Assembly: GCF_013113735.1 (NCBI RefSeq)
Contig: NZ_CP053346.1
Span: forward strand, 3,734,001-3,798,000
DNA: 64,000 bases
From: Sphingomonas sp. AP4-R1
GTDB lineage: Bacteria; Pseudomonadota; Alphaproteobacteria; Sphingomonadales; Sphingomonadaceae
Direction of reading: 5' to 3'
The notes under the pieces were generated by a model. The model had not been told where the DNA came from and searched no databases. It saw only the letters and a program-made list of their open reading frames with translations. Shown piece after piece: positions 36,302 to 44,449 of the stretch (position 1 is the first letter of the stretch; every line of letters starts with the position of its first letter). Position numbers and translations under genes: made by a program.

Positions 36302-36667
36302 TCATTGCCCCGGCCCGTCCATCGCCGGCTGGCTCAGGTCGGTGACGCCCTCGGCGTAGTTGCCTGGACCGGTGGCGGCAACGGGGCCCAAGCCCAGGGC
36401 GTCGAAGAAGCCGCCATCCTCCCCGGCGCCCGTCATGAACTGTTCGGGTCGAATGTCTCCGCGCAGGAGCCGAACAGCCTGATAGGTTGTCTGGGCGAGG
36501 TTGGGATAGGCCTCGACCCCGCTGGCGACGATCATATGCTGCGGGCTGCCGCGTCGGATGATCATGGTCGTCGGCGTGACATGGATTCCGTAGCGGTCGC
36601 CGAGGCCTGAGCGCTGGTCGAGATCGATCAGCGTGACCTGCCAGCCCATTTCCTCCTGGAACCGCTG
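36302..36667 (-). pseudogene. traF: traF, 5'-truncated (thioredoxin-fold conjugation protein)
   Basis: Only the C-terminal ~120 residues remain. They read as the second half of an F-type TraF: FQEEMGWQVTLIDLDQ, the cis-Pro loop YGIHVTPTTMIIRRG, then MIVASGVEAYPNLAQTTYQA and a C-terminal tail. The N-terminus with the signal peptide and active-site region is missing. Beyond ~36,667 the reverse frame runs antisense through the FAD-subunit gene. It is the first gene of the minus-strand traF-trbB-traH-traG run, so the tra operon has lost its promoter-proximal part. Confidence 0.75.
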
Positions 36668-37267
36668 TGCAACAAGCGCGCGCCGGGAAGCGGCTGCGAC
36701 GCGATCGGCGGCATCAACCGTATCCTCGCCGTGCTCGGCACCAGCGATCACTGCATCGCCACCCATCCCAGTGACATGGCGGTGGCGATGCGGGCGCTCA
36801 ACGCGACGATCGTAACCCTCAAGGCGGATGGTGACCGACGGCGCATCTCGATTCACGACTTCTACAGATTGCCCGGCGACACGCCTCACATCGAGACCGT
36901 GCTCGAGCGCGGCGAGCTGATCACGCACATATCCCTGCCGAAGCCGCCCGTCGGCAGGCAGGCGTACCGCAAGGTGCGTGATCGCGCGTCCTACGCCTTC
37001 GCCCTCGTCTCCGTCGCCGCCGTCATCGGTCTGGAGGATGGCAGGATCGCCAGTACCTCGCTTGCCTTTGGCGGGCTGGGTCCGATGCCGTGGAGGGATC
37101 CCGGCGTTGAGGCAGTGCTGGTCGGACAGGTCCCGAGTAGGGACGTCTTCGCTGCCGCCGCCGACGCGCTGCTCGCCGAAGCTAAAGGCCACGGCTCCAA
37201 CGATTTCAAGATACCTCTGGCACGCCGCACGCTGATCGCGGTTCTGCGCGATCTGACGGGAGCATGA
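36668..37267 (+). pseudogene. Xanthine dehydrogenase-family FAD subunit, 5'-truncated
   Basis: The frame reads from 36668 as CNKRAPGSGCDAIGG and then SDHCIATHPSDMAVAMRALN through KVRDRASYAFALVSVAAVIG to the normal C-terminus, ~199 residues. Homologues such as the intact copy at 7831-8817 have ~140 residues before this point, including the FAD-binding GGGTNL loop; these are absent, and so is the 2Fe-2S gene. The first retained residues are in the 4Fe-4S/Cys segment. The 3' end is intact and overlaps the catalytic-subunit ATG (ATGA). An internal ATG (36731) could still initiate, but no FAD site would be made. Confidence 0.85.
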
Positions 37268-39504
37268 GCATGTTCGGTTTCGGCAACACCAAGAGTCTGA
37301 CGATGGACAAGCCCCATCCGTTCAGCCTGCTCGACACAGGAGTTCAGGGCGCCATCAGCCAACCCTTCGACCGCGTCGACGGCCCGAAAAAGGTCTCCGG
37401 CGCTGCGACTTACGCGGCAGAGTTTGCCTTCGATAGTCTCGCCTACGGCTTTCTCGTGAGCGCAAGGATCGGGGCTGGCAAGGTCGTTTCCATCGACGCG
37501 GACGTGGTTCGATCCCTTCCTGGCGTGATCGACGTGGTCTGGGACTTCGATCGCTTCATTCGCGTCGCGGGACAGGGCGGAGACACCAAAGCGCCAACCC
37601 AGCGCGTCCAGGAGATCGCCTTCACCGGCGAAATCATCGCAATCGTAATCGCGGAGAGCTACGAGGCGGCGCGAGACGCAGCGCTCCAGCTTCCCGTCAC
37701 TTACGAGCGTGGTGAGGGCGTCTTCGACAGCGAGGTCAACCGGGGGGAGGCCTACACGCCCCCCGACGCCGTGACGCCGGGTCATTTCTCGCAGGGCGAC
37801 GTCGACAAGGCCATGACCCAGGCGCCGATCACGATCGACGTGACTTACACGACGCCAAGTCAGAACTCTGCTGCGATGGAACCGCATGCTTCGACGGCGG
37901 TCTGGGATGGGGACGGCTCGCTGACGCTGTACGGCGCTTACCAGATGCCCACATCGGATGCGTCGCAGCTTGCGAAGGCCCTCGGACTGTCGGTGAAGAA
38001 GGTTCGCATCATCTCGCGATATATCGGTGGCGGCTTCGGTTCGAAGCTCGGCATCGCGCCGGAGAGCGTTGCGGCAGCGATCGCAGCCAGGCAAATCGGG
38101 CGACCGGTAAAGGCGGTGATGGCGCGCCAGCAGGTATTCGAGGCGACCGTGCGGCGCTCCAATACGGAGCAGCGACTGCGCCTCGCAGCGAACAGCAATG
38201 GCCGGCTGACCGCGATCGGGCAGGAGAGCTTCGTATCGAACCTGCCCGGCGAGGACTATTTTGAGCCCGTCGGCATCGGCACTCACATGATCTATGCGGG
38301 CGAGAACCGACTGATCAGCCATCTACAGATCCCGCTCAATCTCGTCCTGTCGGGATCGATGCGCGCGCCGGGCGAGGCGGTGGGCATGATCGGTCTCGAA
38401 TGCGCGATGGACGAGCTGGCCGAAAAGCTCGGCATGGACCCAATCGAGCTTCGCAAGGTGAACGACACGTCGGTCGATCCGGAGAAGGGCGTCCCATTCT
38501 CTTCGCGTAGCCTGACAACAGCCCTCGACGATGGCGCAAAGCGCTTTGGGTGGAGCGACCGCGCCAGGCCCGGCGAACGGCGCGACGGCGAGTGGCTCAT
38601 CGGGCTTGGCATGGCCTCGGCGGTTCGCGGCAACATGCTGATGGAGTCCGCAGCGAAGGTCGAGATCCACTCGGACGGTTCTGCCACCGTAGCCTCGGCG
38701 ATGACCGACATTGGCACCGGCAGCTATACGATCCTCGCGCAGATCGCCTCGGAGATTCTGGGCATCCCCGTCGATCGCATCAAGGTGAAACTCGGCGACA
38801 CCAATGCGCCACCGGCGGCGGGCTCGGGAGGCTCGTGGGGAGCCGGCTCGTCGGGCTCCGCCGTCTACCTTGCCTGCGAGATGCTCAAGGACAAGCTCGC
38901 CAAGGCAATGGGCGTGGATGTCGAGATTTTGACCTTGAAGGACGGCGTCGCGATCGGTGCCAACAGGTCGGTACCGATCAGCGAACTGGTCGGCGAAGGA
39001 CTTGACGCGATCGGGCACATCAAGCCGGGCAAGCAGGAGAAGGAGACAACCCAAGCCTCCTTCGGAGCCCACTTTGTCGAGGTCGGCGTGAACGTCGTCA
39101 CCGGTGAGATCCGGGTCCGCCGGATGCTCGGCGTGTTCGCCGCCGGACGTGTCCTCAACGCGAAGACGGCTCGCTCGCAATGCCTTGGCGGGATGACGTT
39201 CGGGATCGGCGCGGCCCTCACCGAGGAACTCTACCACGACACCCGGAACGGTAAGCTCGTGAATCGGGATCTCGCGGAGTATCATGTCCCGGCAAACGCC
39301 GACGTGCCCCAGCTCGAGGTGCATTTCCTCGCTGAGCGCGACGTCCACGCGAACCCGATCCACGCGAAGGGCATTGGCGAGCTTGGTATCTCAGGTGCGG
39401 CGGCCGCTGTCGCGAACGCCGTCTACAACGCGACGGGCATCCGTGTGCGGGAGTTCCCGATCACGCTCGACAAGCTCTTGCCCGGCTTGCCTGACATTCA
39501 ATGA
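37264..39504 (+). CDS. Xanthine dehydrogenase-family molybdopterin-binding subunit (second copy)
   Basis: A 746-residue catalytic subunit with full motifs: ISQPFDRVDGPKKVSGAATY, ISRYIGGGFGSKLG (molybdopterin contact), GSMRAPGEAVGMIGLECAMD, and HAKGIGELGISGAAAAVANA with the active-site Glu. It ends in the same PITLDKLL tail as the first copy but is clearly a diverged paralogue. Its own operon lacks a 2Fe-2S gene and a complete FAD gene, so electron transfer would need subunits from elsewhere, or the gene is inactive. No start upstream is better than ATG 37264. Confidence 0.9.
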   Translation: MSMFGFGNTKSLTMDKPHPFSLLDTGVQGAISQPFDRVDGPKKVSGAATYAAEFAFDSLAYGFLVSARIGAGKVVSIDADVVRSLPGVIDVVWDFDRFIRVAGQGGDTKAPTQRVQEIAFTGEIIAIVIAESYEAARDAALQLPVTYERGEGVFDSEVNRGEAYTPPDAVTPGHFSQGDVDKAMTQAPITIDVTYTTPSQNSAAMEPHASTAVWDGDGSLTLYGAYQMPTSDASQLAKALGLSVKKVRIISRYIGGGFGSKLGIAPESVAAAIAARQIGRPVKAVMARQQVFEATVRRSNTEQRLRLAANSNGRLTAIGQESFVSNLPGEDYFEPVGIGTHMIYAGENRLISHLQIPLNLVLSGSMRAPGEAVGMIGLECAMDELAEKLGMDPIELRKVNDTSVDPEKGVPFSSRSLTTALDDGAKRFGWSDRARPGERRDGEWLIGLGMASAVRGNMLMESAAKVEIHSDGSATVASAMTDIGTGSYTILAQIASEILGIPVDRIKVKLGDTNAPPAAGSGGSWGAGSSGSAVYLACEMLKDKLAKAMGVDVEILTLKDGVAIGANRSVPISELVGEGLDAIGHIKPGKQEKETTQASFGAHFVEVGVNVVTGEIRVRRMLGVFAAGRVLNAKTARSQCLGGMTFGIGAALTEELYHDTRNGKLVNRDLAEYHVPANADVPQLEVHFLAERDVHANPIHAKGIGELGISGAAAAVANAVYNATGIRVREFPITLDKLLPGLPDIQ

Positions 39505-39669
39505 CGGTTGGCCGCGTCCAGATCACACCGCGAGGTGGGAGCCGGCGACATCGCGAGCCGACATGCTTTTGTCCCTGCATACGTCGCGGGCTGCCCCTTT
39601 GAGCATGATCATGCTTCATACGTGAACCACTCGCTCTCGACGCGGCGCCTCTCTTGAATAGTTGGAACT

Positions 39670-39933
39670 ATGGCAAACGGATGGGCACCTGATGGGGCCG
39701 TGCAGGATCAGATCGACGACACCGTCAGGGATGCGGTCTCGGCAGCGCGTGCCCGGATGCCGGTCGGCGAAGGGACGGAAGGGTGCGATGATTGTGGTGA
39801 GCCGATATCGTCCGCGAGGCGAGATGCAGTGCCCAGTGTTCGCACCTGCATCGCGTGCCAGAGCGAGCGGGACCGGACGCGCACCGTCTCAGGTATCAAT
39901 CGTCGCGGGAGTAAGGACAGTCAGCTTCGTTGA
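39670..39933 (+). CDS. DksA/TraR-type C4 zinc finger protein
   Basis: An 87-residue protein with a C-terminal four-cysteine zinc finger: CDDCGEPISSARRDAVPSV then RTCIACQSE. The short length and lack of the DksA coiled-coil tip residues place it with the YbiI-like or TraR-like small members. They may bind RNA polymerase via the secondary channel. There is no strong ribosome-binding site near ATG 39670. The upstream gap (39505-39669) holds no gene. Such genes are common on plasmids and stress-gene regions. Confidence 0.85.
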   Translation: MANGWAPDGAVQDQIDDTVRDAVSAARARMPVGEGTEGCDDCGEPISSARRDAVPSVRTCIACQSERDRTRTVSGINRRGSKDSQLR

Positions 39934-40259
39934 TCGCGCCGGCAGGGATAGGATGGCAGCCTCGCATATCGAACGGTATCACTCCGTCCGGCGGGCTCTT
40001 CCAGGGAGCTATCCGAGGGCTCCCGGCCACTTGATGAGTGATCGCTCCGCCGTGCATCGAGTGTCGGCCCTCATACTCTTGGCCATGATCTCCGATGCCC
40101 GGCGGTGGTGCTTAGGGGCCTCGCTGGCACCGGAGTCAGCCGGAACCCATAGCTCGTACTCGCGTATGCCTGTTCGCCGTGCGACCCTCCTGGCCGAGTG
40201 TTTCGAAAGCCGCTCGACAGGCCTGCATTCGCCGCCGACTTCGAGGCGACGATCGCGGT
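39934..40259 (+). other. Gap without a recognisable gene
   Basis: These 326 bases lie between the zinc finger gene and the convergent histidine kinase gene. Frames here have low-complexity Arg/Ser composition. No terminator with a T-run was seen. Confidence 0.45.
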
Positions 40260-41408
40260 CTAGATCTCGATTTGCGGCGATGTTGTCATCGGCATTGAAA
40301 AGGTGAAGCGCGTCTCTTGAGCGTTTGATTGTGCCCGCAATATGCCGCCATGCGCTTTAGCGATCTCAGAGGCGATGTGCAGCCCAAGGCCCAAGCCGAC
40401 GTTATGCATATGGCCATTTCCACGGAAAAATGGCTGGAACAGCCGCGCCATCACTGCGTCCTCGATAGGTTGCCCACCATTGGCGACCGAGATTTCGAGA
40501 AGGTCTTCGCGGGTTGCCGCATCGACGCGGATCGGTTCCGACTTGGCGCCATGCGTCAACGCGTTGCCCAGCAGGTTCGACAGCAGTTGGCCCAGACGCA
40601 CACGGTCGCAATCGACCGGCTCGGCAATGGCGAAGCGGACCTCGATCGCGCGATCGGGATTAACCGACGTGAGTTCCGCGACCACTTGTTCCAGCACTGG
40701 TGTGAGCGGCGCCTGCTGGTCACGAGACAACGCAATGCCACCGCCCAGCCGCCCGCGCGCGAAGTCTAGGACATTGTCGACGAGTTCGGACGCACGGATC
40801 ACGCTGCCCTGCATCAGAGTCAGGATCCGCTGTCCACGCGTGCTGATCGTCTCGCGCTCCGTCAATAACCGCACGCCGCTACTGATCGACGCCAGCGGAT
40901 TGCGCAGATCGTGGCCCAGAACCGCGATAAACTGCTCGCGTAGTTCTGACGCTTGGCGCTCAATCGCGGCGGCGCGCTGCGACGCGTCGTTTGCGTCGAC
41001 GAGTGCGCGCTCATATCGCCGGCGCTCGATCGCGCGAAAAATCGTCAGCCGTGTGAAGATCAGGTCGCCGGCAGCATCGCGGCGCTCGGCGGCATTGACG
41101 AGGCATTGCACCTTCGACCCGTCGCGCGCGCGAAAATCCATTGCGACCTCATCTATGAAGCCCTGCAGCCGCAGCAACGGCGAGACGTTAGTTTCATAGA
41201 AGATCCGCGCCGGTACGCTGATGACGTCCTGAAGCCGCCGCCCGATCAGTGCGCCATGATCGTAACCCGTCCAGCTCGAAATCCGCTGGTTGGCAAGCGC
41301 GATCGTTCCGTCGGCCGCGACCGACAGATAGCCGCATGGCGCGGTGTCGTAGAGATCCTTAAAATCCTCCTGCGGTGCACAGGAACCGGAATGCGGCGGT
41401 TCAGACAA
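40260..41408 (-). CDS. PAS-domain sensor histidine kinase
   Basis: About 382 residues. The PAS domain (residues ~14-125) starts DFKDLYDTAPCGYLSVAADG and includes WTGYDHGALIGRRLQDVISV. A helical linker leads to the HisKA box FIAVLGHDLRNPLASISSG with phospho-acceptor His166. The HATPase domain has the N box LSNLLGNALTHG and the G box GLGLGLHIASEIAKAHGG. No transmembrane segment is seen, so it is cytoplasmic. I place the start at TTG 41408, inside the 8-nt overlap with the RsbQ-like gene; ATG 41471 or GTG 41489 are alternatives with unconserved extra residues. The pair with RsbQ implies that the hydrolase product or complex is the PAS input. No response regulator gene is adjacent. Confidence 0.8.
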   Translation of the reverse strand: MSEPPHSGSCAPQEDFKDLYDTAPCGYLSVAADGTIALANQRISSWTGYDHGALIGRRLQDVISVPARIFYETNVSPLLRLQGFIDEVAMDFRARDGSKVQCLVNAAERRDAAGDLIFTRLTIFRAIERRRYERALVDANDASQRAAAIERQASELREQFIAVLGHDLRNPLASISSGVRLLTERETISTRGQRILTLMQGSVIRASELVDNVLDFARGRLGGGIALSRDQQAPLTPVLEQVVAELTSVNPDRAIEVRFAIAEPVDCDRVRLGQLLSNLLGNALTHGAKSEPIRVDAATREDLLEISVANGGQPIEDAVMARLFQPFFRGNGHMHNVGLGLGLHIASEIAKAHGGILRAQSNAQETRFTFSMPMTTSPQIEI

Positions 41409-42189
41409 AGGCGCGCATCGCGGCGATGACGTCTTTCGGCGCGCTGAGGTTGGGGCAGTGGCCGGTCGCATCGAGAACGACCAGTTCACTGCCGGCGATA
41501 TGATCTCGGACGTAGTTGCCGACTTCCTGCGGCGCGATCGCGTCCTCGCGGCATTGCAGGATCAGCGTCGGAACAGAGACCTTCGCAAGGTCGGCACGAT
41601 TGTCGGAAGTGAAGGTCACCCGCGCAAACTGCTTCGCGATTGCAGGGTCCGTGCGGCAAAAACTGTTCGTCAGTTCTTCACCGAGTTCCGGGCGATCAGG
41701 GTTGGCCATGATGACCGGGGCCATCATCGCCGACCAGCCGAGATGATTGTCGGCCAGTGCCTCCAGAAGCTCCTCGATATCGCCGGGCGCGAACCCGCCG
41801 CGATAGGCGCCGTCGTCGATATAGCGGGGCGACGGACTGACCAGCACGAGCTTCGAGAACAGCGCCTGATCGGCGATCGAGGCAAGCAGGCCGATCATCG
41901 CACTGACCGAATGGCCAACAAACACGGCGCCGTTCAGATCGAGAGCGCGGCCGATCTCGACAAGGTCGTCGGCATACCCCTGCAGGGTATCATATTTGAC
42001 GACGTCATAGGCCGAGAGGTCGGAGCCACCGGCCCCTACATGATCGAACAGGACGGTTCGGAATTCTGGCTCGAAGGCGGGCTGAACGAGCCGCCACATA
42101 TTCTGGTCGCATCCGAAGCCATGCGCGAAAACAATCGTCTGGGCGCCGTGCCCGGTCACCTTCACATTGTTCCGCTGCACTACCGACAC
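41401..42189 (-). CDS. rsbQ: RsbQ-like alpha/beta hydrolase
   Basis: A 262-residue hydrolase that aligns along its length with Bacillus RsbQ: RNNVKVTGHGAQTIVFAHG, FGCDQNMW, DHVGAGGSDLSAYD, YADDLVEIGRALDL. The triad is Ser94 (GHSVSAM), Asp216 (CREDAIAP) and His244 (GHCPNLS). GTG 42189 is chosen because it gives RsbQ length and has GGAG eight bases upstream. RsbQ proteins are paired with a PAS protein (RsbP in Bacillus); here the partner is a PAS histidine kinase encoded in overlap. They belong to the same family as plant KAI2/D14 hydrolase receptors. The ligand is unknown. Confidence 0.88.
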   Translation of the reverse strand: MSVVQRNNVKVTGHGAQTIVFAHGFGCDQNMWRLVQPAFEPEFRTVLFDHVGAGGSDLSAYDVVKYDTLQGYADDLVEIGRALDLNGAVFVGHSVSAMIGLLASIADQALFSKLVLVSPSPRYIDDGAYRGGFAPGDIEELLEALADNHLGWSAMMAPVIMANPDRPELGEELTNSFCRTDPAIAKQFARVTFTSDNRADLAKVSVPTLILQCREDAIAPQEVGNYVRDHIAGSELVVLDATGHCPNLSAPKDVIAAMRAFV

Positions 42190-42352
42190 GCCGACATCTC
42201 CGTGCCGCCCGTCGGCATAGTCATGCCTGCGTAGGCCGATTGCGTCTGTAGCGCGACGCAATTTTTAGCGGAAAGCAGTCTAGCGCCCGAACGTAAAGGC
42301 CGCCCCTCGCGGCACGGCCTTATGTCAGCGGTTCGAAAGCTTATCGCCTATG

Positions 42353-42892
42353 TCAGGCGTCCGCGCCAACATAGCGCGACCATTCCTCCTGATAGCGCTG
42401 CGTGATCTTTGCTTGATCCGCTGCCGGCGCCTTTTCCGATAGCTCGATGAACCACGTTCCCTCTTCCTGGTACATGTGATGCGCGACCGCGCCGCGGATA
42501 TGCTCGAGTTTGTCGTCGAAATCCTGGCTCATGGGTTCGAGTTTCTCGAGCATGGCCATCTGCATCTTAACCATCACCTGCTCGTTATAACCCATCGTGG
42601 CATGGCCCTTTTCGCCTGCCTCGCCGAGCCCGGGATAGATCACGGCTTCCTCGGCGATCGCATGACCTGTCAGAATCACGCCAAGATGTTTGAGCGCGGC
42701 GGTGCGCGACGCTGCATCTCGCGCCGCCCTGGTCGTGGCAAATGCGTCCTCGAGCAGCAGATGGTGATCGAGGATCATGGCGAACCATCCGCCCGGCTCC
42801 GCCACCGCCTGCGCGTTGGCACGTGCTTCCAGCCGTGCCTCATCGCTTTCCGGCGGGGTGACGGCAGCGATCACTTGGTCGAACACGGACAT
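42353..42892 (-). CDS. Hemerythrin-domain protein
   Basis: A 179-residue helical-bundle protein with iron-ligand motifs of the hemerythrin HHE type: MILDHHLLLEDAF, LTGHAIAEEAVIYP and VAHHMYQEEGTWF. Such bacterial proteins carry a diiron site and are linked to oxygen or nitric-oxide sensing or iron-sulfur repair. ATG 42892 has AGGAG upstream. It has an EcfG-like promoter 45 bases upstream and a perfect inverted repeat between promoter and start. The downstream RsbQ gene is 163 bases away, so it is probably a separate transcript. Confidence 0.85.
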   Translation of the reverse strand: MSVFDQVIAAVTPPESDEARLEARANAQAVAEPGGWFAMILDHHLLLEDAFATTRAARDAASRTAALKHLGVILTGHAIAEEAVIYPGLGEAGEKGHATMGYNEQVMVKMQMAMLEKLEPMSQDFDDKLEHIRGAVAHHMYQEEGTWFIELSEKAPAADQAKITQRYQEEWSRYVGADA

Positions 42893-42909
42893 GAGGTTCT
42901 CCTGTTTGC

Positions 42910-42927
42910 GAAAAACTATTGTTTTTC
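42910..42927. promoter_or_regulatory. Inverted repeat GAAAAAC-TATT-GTTTTTC in the hemerythrin leader
   Basis: Perfect 7-bp arms with a 4-base spacer lie between the EcfG-like -10 (42937-42940) and the ATG (42892). It is AT-rich against a GC-rich background. A repressor bound here would block transcription just after initiation. Flanking GTTTG/CAAAC adds partial outer symmetry. The regulator is unknown. Confidence 0.45.
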
Positions 42928-42936
42928 AAACATTAG

Positions 42937-42962
42937 AACCGACGCCCTCAATGCAATGTTCC
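42937..42962 (-). promoter_or_regulatory. EcfG-like promoter before the hemerythrin gene
   Basis: On the minus strand GGAAC (42962-42958) is followed after 17 bases by GGTT (42940-42937), the same three-of-four -10 variant seen before the small acidic protein gene at 17687. It lies 45 bases upstream of the ATG. The stretch 42963-43285 beyond it contains no convincing gene. Confidence 0.5.
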
Positions 42963-43345
42963 GCTCTTCAGACCGCTGTGTCAGGTATATCTTGCTAACT
43001 TGCGGCAAGATTCTCCCTGCATAGGCTCGGGCGGGCATTTGAAGGGTGGGCAACCACGCCGAGCTTCGATCCAATGGCGATCCGGTGAAGATTAGCTCAG
43101 TGCGTGTCGGGCATCTCCTTGCTTTGGCGCGCCTGAAGGCGTCGCGCGGCAAAGATCGCGAATTTTGGATTCTTGTTGGAAGTTGCCGTTTAGCCTTTGT
43201 AGCAGGAACGATGGGCAAGTCCCTCTCCAAGCCGTTTCGAGCGGTCGGCTTGAAGCCTCGTTAGCGGGCGCCCGATCACCTTAACGGATGACCGGTTTCG
43301 GGAAGCGGAATGGGCGGCATGAATGGCCGGGATTGATGACGTGGA

Positions 43346-43386
43346 CGGCTCTCCAACCCTCCCGCAGAATGATCTGCGGAGAGCCG
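43346..43386 (+). ncRNA. Candidate bridge-RNA or leader hairpin of the IS110 element
   Basis: An outer stem CGGCTCT (43346-43352) pairs with AGAGCCG (43380-43386). An inner stem CCGCAG (43362-43367) pairs with CTGCGG (43374-43379), with loop AATGAT. The structure ends 15 bases before the transposase ATG. IS110 elements encode structured noncoding bridge RNAs in their ends; whether this hairpin belongs to one is inference. Confidence 0.35.
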
Positions 43387-43401
43387 GAAGGGAGAGCCAC
43401 G

Positions 43402-44424
43402 ATGGGGAACGTCACGACGATAGGTCTCGATCTCGCGAAGAACGTATTCCAGGTGCACGGGGTCGACGCGGAGGGTGTTGCGGTGGTTCGCCAGCGCCTG
43501 ACCCGTGGCCGCATGCTAAAGTTCTTCGCCAAGCTGCCGCCGTGCCTGGTTGGCATCGAGGCCTGCGCAACCTCGCATTACTGGGCACGCGAGCTGGTGG
43601 CGCTCGGGCATGACGTGAAACTCATGCCGGCGCAGTACGTGAAGCCGTACGTCAAGCGCAGCAAGAACGATGCAGCCGATGCCGAGGCGATCTGCGAGGC
43701 GGTGACCCGGCCGACGATGCGCTTTGTCGGCATCAAGTCGCCTGAGCAGCAGAGCGCGATGATGCTCCATCGTGTCCGCCTGATCCTGAACCGCCAACGG
43801 ACGCAGCTGTCGAACGCGATGCGGGCGCATCTGGCCGAGTTCGGGGTTGCGGCGCCGATCGGCAGGAACGGCATCGAGCAGCTCCTCGACGTGATCGCCG
43901 ATCCTGCCGACGAGCGGGTGCCGTCCGATGCGCGGTTTTGCCTGGAGATGCTGGCGGCTCAGCTGCGCATTGTGAAAGAGCAGATCCTGGAAAACGACCG
44001 CCGCATCTTGGCGAGCGCACGCGAGACCGAGCTTGGCCGTCGGCTGATGGAGATACCCGGCGTGGGGCCGCTGCTCGCCAGCGCCATCGTCGCCACCGTT
44101 CCCGATCCTGCGATCTTCCGCTCAGGCCGCAACCTCGCCGCGTGGATCGGCCTGGTGCCGCGGCAGAATTCCAGCGGCGGCAAGGAGCGGCTCGGCGGCA
44201 TCACCAAGGCCGGCCATCAGTACCTGCGCCAGATGCTGATCGTCGGCGCCATGGCGGTGGTGCGCTTTGCCGAACGTAACGGCGCCAAGCGGCCGTGGCT
44301 TGTTCAGCTGCTCGCCCGCCGCAAGACCAAGGTCGCCGCGGTTGCGCTCGCCAACAAGAACGCGCGCATGATCTGGGCGATGATGGCCAGCGGTGAGCGG
44401 TATCGTGAGCCGCTGGTGGCATAA
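43402..44424 (+). CDS. IS110 family transposase
   Basis: A 340-residue DEDD recombinase. The N-terminal RuvC-like domain has Asp10 (IGLDLAKN), Glu53 (VGIEACA) and Asp90/Asp93 (KNDAADAEAI). The C-terminal Tnp domain has the helix-hairpin-helix MEIPGVGPLLASAIVATVPD and the serine-containing GLVPRQNSSGGKERLGGITK. The protein appears complete. ATG 43402 is chosen because MGNVTTIGLDLAKN is the standard family start; an upstream in-frame start adds 38 residues through the hairpin. Confidence 0.92.
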   Translation: MGNVTTIGLDLAKNVFQVHGVDAEGVAVVRQRLTRGRMLKFFAKLPPCLVGIEACATSHYWARELVALGHDVKLMPAQYVKPYVKRSKNDAADAEAICEAVTRPTMRFVGIKSPEQQSAMMLHRVRLILNRQRTQLSNAMRAHLAEFGVAAPIGRNGIEQLLDVIADPADERVPSDARFCLEMLAAQLRIVKEQILENDRRILASARETELGRRLMEIPGVGPLLASAIVATVPDPAIFRSGRNLAAWIGLVPRQNSSGGKERLGGITKAGHQYLRQMLIVGAMAVVRFAERNGAKRPWLVQLLARRKTKVAAVALANKNARMIWAMMASGERYREPLVA

Positions 44425-44431
44425 GGAACAC

Positions 44432-44449
44432 GGCGCGGGCGACCGCGCC
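44432..44449 (+). other. Perfect 7-bp hairpin after the transposase stop
   Basis: GGCGCGG (44432-44438) and CCGCGCC (44443-44449) pair around a GCGA loop, 7 bases after the transposase stop. There is no T-run, so it is not a typical intrinsic terminator. It may be part of the right end of the IS110 element. Confidence 0.4.

Noticed and set aside
36991..38322. 443-codon minus-strand open frame
   Set aside because: Antisense shadow of the molybdenum-subunit gene.
43292..43304. 13-base repeat CCGGTTTCGGGAA shared with 55777-55789
   Set aside because: Short, found in two intergenic spots, and not clearly tied to the IS110 end; may be a common intergenic motif of the genus.
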